A stretch of DNA of 64,000 nucleotides, from the NCBI GenBank assembly GCA_963781955.1, contig CAWAHU010000002.1, forward strand, positions 434,001-498,000, in the 5' to 3' direction. Source of the DNA: Bog-473 sp963781955. Its GTDB lineage: Bacteria > Actinomycetota > Acidimicrobiia > Acidimicrobiales > RAAP-2. The stretch's first letter is position 1; each line of letters begins with the position of its first letter. The position numbers were made by a program, and so were the translations under genes. The notes beneath the pieces were generated by a model. It ran no database searches. It was not told the origin of the DNA and worked only from the letters and a program-made list of their open reading frames with translations. Shown here in pieces: positions 60,302 through 64,000 of the stretch.

Positions 60302-60776
60302 TCAGCCGCGGCAGTCGGCGCAGACGCCGAAGATCTCGACGGTGTGGGTGACCTCGGAGTAGCCGAGTTCGGTGGCCGTCGTCTCGGCCCAGGTCTCGAG
60401 GTCCGGGAGCTCGACCTCGGTGCCCCGCCCGCAGCGCCGGCACACCACGTGATGGTGGTGCGACTCGCTGTGGCAGCGGCGGTACACGAGCTCGCCGTCG
60501 GCGGTCTGCAGGGCATCGAGCCGGCCCTCGTCGGTGAGCAGGGCCAGGTGCCGGTAGACGGTGGTCAGCCCCACATGCTCCCCGGCGGCGCGCAGCTCGG
60601 CATGGATGTCCTGCCGCGCTGCGGAAGTTGTCCGAGCCCGCCACGACATTGAGCACTGCCTCGCCCTGGCGGGTGCGGCGCCCGGCCCGGGCGGGCGGCC
60701 CGCTGCGATCGGGGCTGCTGCGATCGGGGCTGCTGCGATCGGGCCCGGTGCGACCGGGCACGGTGCGGTCAGGCAC
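60302..60776 (-). pseudogene. zur: Zur (Fur-family zinc regulator), frameshifted
   Basis: The C-terminal frame encodes 'QDIHAELRAAGEHVGLTTVYRHLALLTDEGRLDALQ', 'CHSESHHHHVVCRRCGRGTEVE' and 'FGVCADCRG': winged helix, regulatory Zn site and the two C-x-x-C structural motifs of Zur. The expected first helix ('TRQGEAVLNVVAGSDNFRSA') is in the neighbouring frame, which starts near 60776. One extra G near 60622 separates them. The total length of about 158 codons is normal. It is the last gene of the zinc-uptake operon, overlapping znuB by 8 bases. Confidence 0.83.
60709..60750 (+). repeat. 15-bp tandem repeat at the zur 5' end
   Basis: Two to three units of CTGCTGCGATCGGGG, with degenerate continuation, encode the 'SSPDRSSPDR' repeats at the start of Zur. 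Contiguous, no spacers. Confidence 0.7.
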
Positions 60777-61638
60777 GGCCCAACTCTGCCAGGTCCAGGT
60801 CCGGCGGCAACGACCTGCTCCTCCGGCGCGCCGCCAGCACGGGACCGGCGAGGCGGGCCACCAGGTAGAAGGCGATGCTGACGGCGACGATGAGCACGCT
60901 CGGCTTGATGGTCGAGAACTGGAAGCTGAGCAGGAGGCCGCCGTCGGCGGCCACCACGGCCATGACGACGGACAGGGTCGTCACCACGAAGGGGTTCGCG
61001 CTGAAGCGCTGGGCCGCCGCCGCGGGAGCGATGGCCAGGCTGAGGACGAGCAGCGTCCCGACGATCTGGGCCGCCTCGGTCACGGTGATCGCGAGGACGA
61101 AGAGGAACGCGATCCCGAGCAGGCCTGTGCGCACGCCCCGGGCTGCGGCCACGTCGGGGTCCACCGAGGCGAACAAGAGTGGCCGCCAGATCACGGTCAT
61201 CACGATGGCCACGCCGACGGCGATGACGGCGAGCAGCAGGATCTGACCCGAGCTGATGCCGAAGATGTCGCCGAAGAGGATGTTGAGCGCCTCGCTGGCG
61301 TAACCGTTGTAGTAGCCGAGGAGGAACACGCCGAGAGCCAAGCCCGCGGCGAGGATGACGCCGATAGTCGAGTCGCGCTCGGCGGTGCGTTGTCCGAGGA
61401 GCCCGATCAGCGCGGCCACGATGAGTGCCCCGACGAGTGCGCCCACGAGCGGGTTGTCCGCGACGAGCAGGCCCGCCACGGCGCCGGTGAAGGCCAGCTC
61501 GCTCGTGCCGTGGACGGCGAAGGACATCGAGCGGGTGATCACGAACGGCCCGATGAGCCCGCAGCTGATGGCCACCAAGAACGCCGCTTCGAGCGCGTGC
61601 TGGGCGAAGGGGAGCTGGAGGTACGAGCCGATGCCCAT
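60769..61638 (-). CDS. znuB: zinc ABC transporter permease
   Basis: 289 residues and about eight membrane helices. Cluster-9 (ZnuB/MntB) features: 'EAAFLVAISCGLIGPFVITRSMSFAVHGTSELAFTGAVAGLL', 'GVILAAGLALGVFLL', 'NILFGDIFGISSGQILLLAVIAVGV' and 'AQIVGTLLVLSLAIAPAAAAQRFS'. It forms the transmembrane channel for Zn2+ (or Mn2+) uptake. The ATG overlaps the end of the ATPase gene. The zur gene and the Zur-like palindrome upstream of the operon favour zinc as the substrate. Confidence 0.92.
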   Translation of the reverse strand: MGIGSYLQLPFAQHALEAAFLVAISCGLIGPFVITRSMSFAVHGTSELAFTGAVAGLLVADNPLVGALVGALIVAALIGLLGQRTAERDSTIGVILAAGLALGVFLLGYYNGYASEALNILFGDIFGISSGQILLLAVIAVGVAIVMTVIWRPLLFASVDPDVAAARGVRTGLLGIAFLFVLAITVTEAAQIVGTLLVLSLAIAPAAAAQRFSANPFVVTTLSVVMAVVAADGGLLLSFQFSTIKPSVLIVAVSIAFYLVARLAGPVLAARRRSRSLPPDLDLAELGRA

Positions 61639-62501
61639 CAGTGCGCCTCGTGCTCGTCGTGGTCGTGCACGTGGTGATGGTGGGCGTGGCCGCCTGGCTC
61701 GGTCGGCAGCTCGTCTTCGGCGCTCACCACGAGGTAGCGGCCGCGCACCTTGACCACGTCGACCTCGATCCCGTACAGGGCGCTGAGCTTCTCGCTGGTC
61801 AGGATCTCGGCCGGCGTCCCCACGGCCCAGCGGCCCCGCACCAGGTAAAGGATGCGGTCGACGTAGGGCAGGACCGGGTTGATCTCGTGGGTGACGAAGA
61901 CCACGGGGGTACCTGCGGTGTGCCGGCGCTCGTCGATGAGGCGCGTCACCGCCTGTTGGCTGGCCAGGTCGAGGGCCAGGAGCGGCTCGTCGCACAGGAG
62001 GACGGTGGGGTCCCCGAGCAGTGCCTGGGCGATGCGGAGCCGCTGCTGCTCGCCGCCCGAGAGCAGGCCCACGGGCGCCTCGGCGTATGCGGACGCTCCG
62101 ACGGCCGCCAGCACGTCGTCGACGCGGCGCCGCGCCGCGCGTGACTGCAGCGGGAGGCCCCACCGGTGCCCGTCGAGGCCGAAGCGCACCAGGTCCCGTC
62201 CGCGGATGGGCAGCGAGCGCTCGAAGGCATGCTGCTGTGGCACGTAGCCCAGCTCGTGGTTGCCCCGGAGCGGGGGCGCTCCGTTCACCCGCGCCGTGCC
62301 GGCGGCCAGGGGCTGCAGCCCGAGGAGCACCTTGAGCAGCGTGGTCTTGCCCGTACCGTTCGGGCCGAGGACGGCCAGGAACTCGCCCTTCTCGATAGCG
62401 AGGTCGAGGTCCGACCACAGCGTGCGCTGTCCCAGCCGGACGCTGGCGCCGGCCAGCTCGACCGGGGCGCCGGCCGCCGCGGGGCCGCGGGCGCCTGTCA
62501 C
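61638..62501 (-). CDS. znuC: zinc ABC transporter ATP-binding protein with His-rich tail
   Basis: 287 residues. Walker A 'AVLGPNGTGKTTLLKVLLG', Q-loop 'LGYVPQQHAFE', signature 'LLSGGEQQRLRIAQALLGDPTVLLCDEPLLALD' (the D-E-P-L variant is notable) and H-loop 'VVFVTHEINPVLP'. The C-terminus 'GGHAHHHHVHDHDEHEAH' is a histidine-rich segment likely to bind zinc and perhaps buffer or sense it at the membrane. GTG start overlaps the end of znuA by GTGA; its stop overlaps the znuB start. Confidence 0.93.
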   Translation of the reverse strand: MTGARGPAAAGAPVELAGASVRLGQRTLWSDLDLAIEKGEFLAVLGPNGTGKTTLLKVLLGLQPLAAGTARVNGAPPLRGNHELGYVPQQHAFERSLPIRGRDLVRFGLDGHRWGLPLQSRAARRRVDDVLAAVGASAYAEAPVGLLSGGEQQRLRIAQALLGDPTVLLCDEPLLALDLASQQAVTRLIDERRHTAGTPVVFVTHEINPVLPYVDRILYLVRGRWAVGTPAEILTSEKLSALYGIEVDVVKVRGRYLVVSAEDELPTEPGGHAHHHHVHDHDEHEAH

Positions 62502-63448
62502 GAAGCGCGGGCCCGAGTCAGGGCGCGTACGAGTGCGGCGATCTGGGTCCGCTGCCAGCTCTGGTAGCTACGGGTGCCCGCCGGCATCGTCTCGGACACC
62601 CCTACGACAGGGATGCCGCTGTGTCGGGCCAGGGCGCGCATCTGCGACGTCACCGGGGTCACGGTCTGCGTGTTGTAGAGCAACACGTCGACGGCGTGGG
62701 AGGTGAGGAGGCGGCGCATGGCGAGGGTGTCGGCGGGGCCGGGGTCTTGGCCGTTCTCAATCGAGCGGGCGAAGCCCGGCGGGGTCACGTTGTGGAGTCC
62801 GGCGTCTTCGATCAGGTAGCCCGGCACACGCTCGGTGTAGGCGACCGGCGCGCCGCGGTCGTGGGTGGCGACCGATCCCAGGGTGGTATCGAGCGGTACC
62901 AGCGTGGCGTCGAAGGCAGCCAGGTTCTTCGTGAAGGTGGTGGCGTCCCGTGGCGCCGCCTTCGTCAGCGCCACCGCGATGGCGGCCGCCACCTTGGGCA
63001 CCCGCGGGATGTCGTACCAGAGGTGCGGGTTGGGGTCACTGCCGTGCACGCCCAGCACGGAGGCCGCCTCGACGACGCGGGGGTGACCACCGTCGGCGCT
63101 GAGCAGTGACGACATCCAGTCGTCGTAGCCGGCGCCGTTCTCCACCACCACGGCGGCCCGGGAGAGCGTGGCGGCGTCGCGGGCGTCGGTCTCGAAGAGG
63201 TGGGGGTCTGCGTTGGGGTTCGTGATGAGCGAGGTGACCCGGACGTCGCGCCCGCCGATCTGGGCGGCGATGTTCCCCCAGAAGTTCTCGGCGGCCACGA
63301 CGCCGACGGGGGCGGCCGTGTGGTCCGAGCGGGTGGCGGCGCCGGCCGGGACGCCCACGACGACGGGCGTGACCAGGGTCGCCAGGGCAGCCACGAATCC
63401 CGTGAACCGGGCAACGGGGGCCGCGAGGCCCGGGTGCTTCTGGATCAT
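62498..63448 (-). CDS. znuA: zinc ABC transporter substrate-binding protein
   Basis: 316 residues from the ATG at 63448. A signal sequence is visible ('FTGFVAALATLVTPVVVGVPAGAA'). Cluster-9 ligands: 'AENFWGNIAAQIGG', 'NADPHLFETDARDA' (His), 'NPHLWYDIPRV' (His) and 'HDRGAPVAYTERVPGYLIED'. It captures Zn2+ outside the membrane and hands it to ZnuB. No lipobox cysteine is seen, so it may be free or anchored otherwise. Start choice: TATGAT ends 7 bases before the ATG, with no Shine-Dalgarno, indicating a leaderless message. Upstream ATGs at 63460 and 63472 would overlap the promoter. Confidence 0.9.
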   Translation of the reverse strand: MIQKHPGLAAPVARFTGFVAALATLVTPVVVGVPAGAATRSDHTAAPVGVVAAENFWGNIAAQIGGRDVRVTSLITNPNADPHLFETDARDAATLSRAAVVVENGAGYDDWMSSLLSADGGHPRVVEAASVLGVHGSDPNPHLWYDIPRVPKVAAAIAVALTKAAPRDATTFTKNLAAFDATLVPLDTTLGSVATHDRGAPVAYTERVPGYLIEDAGLHNVTPPGFARSIENGQDPGPADTLAMRRLLTSHAVDVLLYNTQTVTPVTSQMRALARHSGIPVVGVSETMPAGTRSYQSWQRTQIAALVRALTRARAS

Positions 63449-63455
63449 CTGGGAA

Positions 63456-63484
63456 ATCATAACCGAAATCATTTCGGATAACGA
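63456..63484 (-). promoter_or_regulatory. leaderless znu promoter with Zur-like operator
   Basis: On the minus strand the -10 is TATGAT (63461-63456). CCGAAATCATTTCGG (63463-63477), a perfect 15-base palindrome, fills the spacer upstream of it. Zur boxes in actinobacteria are AT-centred palindromes of this kind, and binding here would block RNA polymerase when zinc is plentiful. The -35 is not distinct. Confidence 0.6.
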
Positions 63485-63574
63485 ACCGAACCCGGAGCCA
63501 ATACTCTCCCAGGCAGGGCCCAGGCAACGGGCGTAGGATGCTCGTGAGGTCACCGAGAGCAGGGGAGGGCGCAG

Positions 63575-63871
63575 ATGCCTTTCGTGCAGTTGATCGAGTT
63601 CCAGACCGGCCGGATCGACGAGTTCGACGCCGCACTCGACGACTGGATCCGGGAGTCCGAGGGGTGGCGGGCCCCGACCCGGTCCCAGCGCACCGAGGAC
63701 CGTGACCGGCCAGGAACCTACGTGCAGATCGTGGAGTTCCCGTCCTACGAGGCAGCCACGGAGAACTCGGCGCGTCCCGAGACAGGACGGCTGGCCGAGC
63801 GGTTGGCGTCCCTGTGCGACGGGCCCCCGACCTTCCGCAACCTCAACGTGCAGCGCGTTGAGGCGCTCTGA
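63575..63871 (+). CDS. small dimeric alpha-beta barrel (ABM-like) protein
   Basis: 98 residues. 'PFVQLIEFQTGRIDEFDAALDDWIRESEGWRAPTRSQRTEDRDRPGTYVQIVEFPSYEAATENSARPET' alternates strands and helices as in antibiotic-biosynthesis-monooxygenase-like proteins. It is short for an enzyme and has no clear active site. Strong AGGGGAGGG ribosome-binding site 4-8 bases before the ATG. Divergent from the znu operon by 126 bases. Function unknown. Confidence 0.72.
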   Translation: MPFVQLIEFQTGRIDEFDAALDDWIRESEGWRAPTRSQRTEDRDRPGTYVQIVEFPSYEAATENSARPETGRLAERLASLCDGPPTFRNLNVQRVEAL

Positions 63872-63962
63872 CCGCAGCACGTCGAACTCGAACGGGGATC
63901 CGCACGGCCCGCGTGATCTCGGCCTCCTTGGGGTGTGAGGCAGCCGAGACAAGGGAGACGCC

Positions 63963-64000
63963 ATGGCCGGAATGCAGAAGATGAGCCTGAACGAGCCCGA
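63963..64000 (+). CDS. 5' end of a gene running off the window
   Basis: ATG preceded by AAGGGAGA and followed by 12 open codons, MAGMQKMSLNEP. The start resembles actinobacterial cupin-domain proteins that begin with 'MQK.SL..PDE', but too little is present to assign it. Confidence 0.5.
   Translation, partial: MAGMQKMSLNEP

Overview
The window is 64 kb of high-GC actinobacterial DNA. A WhiB protein beside paired ArsA-like ATPases, a GlnR-type regulator next to a GlnA2-type glutamine synthetase, a TrkA pair facing an APC permease, a Lys-tailed topoisomerase I, frequent GTG starts and several probable leaderless starts all fit Actinomycetota. The 'SDGGIF..GDA.F.GS' repeat protein, the GlnR-GlnA2 pair and the MurD2/MurL pair make an Acidimicrobiia-like lineage my best guess. 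That is inference, not a database result.

Region 1 (1 to about 11.5 kb) is accessory. It reads as less GC-rich than the rest and holds two IS110-family elements, one IS481-family element with nested ends and a frameshifted transposase, and a chimeric remnant of a tyrosine recombinase. Cargo genes are an F420-type PPOX enzyme, an SRPBCC protein, RidA, a hemerythrin/MarR/VOC operon, a DUF433/DUF5615 toxin-antitoxin pair and a LinA-like nucleotidyltransferase. It stops at a tRNA-Pro(CGG) gene whose 3' end faces it.

Region 2 (11.5 to 46.1 kb) is mostly housekeeping core. It contains a frameshifted CorC-like gene, a response regulator, an ArsA-like ATPase pair divergent from WhiB, DUF929, Nudix, metallo-beta-lactamase, Mrp and ErpA for Fe-S assembly, a short xanthine-dehydrogenase-like fusion, RidA, GlnR-like, GlnA2-like, NAD synthetase and a group 2 sigma factor. 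It continues with a HAD phosphatase, two TrkA proteins facing an APC permease that ends in an OB-fold, a proton-pumping pyrophosphatase, topA-tmk-holB, a 1216-residue BTAD/AAA regulator, a cyclic-nucleotide-binding protein and tRNA-Thr(CGT).

Region 3 (46.1 to 52.4 kb) is a second unstable zone. Downstream of tRNA-Thr are two extra copies of its 3' half and a helically phased TCCCA/GGGAC array, then a secreted GH43-like repeat protein, a decayed secreted-repeat gene and an ECF sigma/membrane-partner pair.

Region 4 (52.4 to 64 kb) holds ScpB-like decarboxylase, a frameshifted AEC transporter, a heme-oxygenase-fold protein and the cluster MerR-PgeF-MurL-MurD2, which predicts the epimerase route to D-glutamate in peptidoglycan. 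It ends with a MaoC hydratase and a zinc-uptake operon znuA-znuC-znuB-zur behind a Zur-like palindrome. Zur, CorC-like, AEC and the IS481 transposase each carry one small frameshift, so either gene decay or residual assembly indels must be considered.
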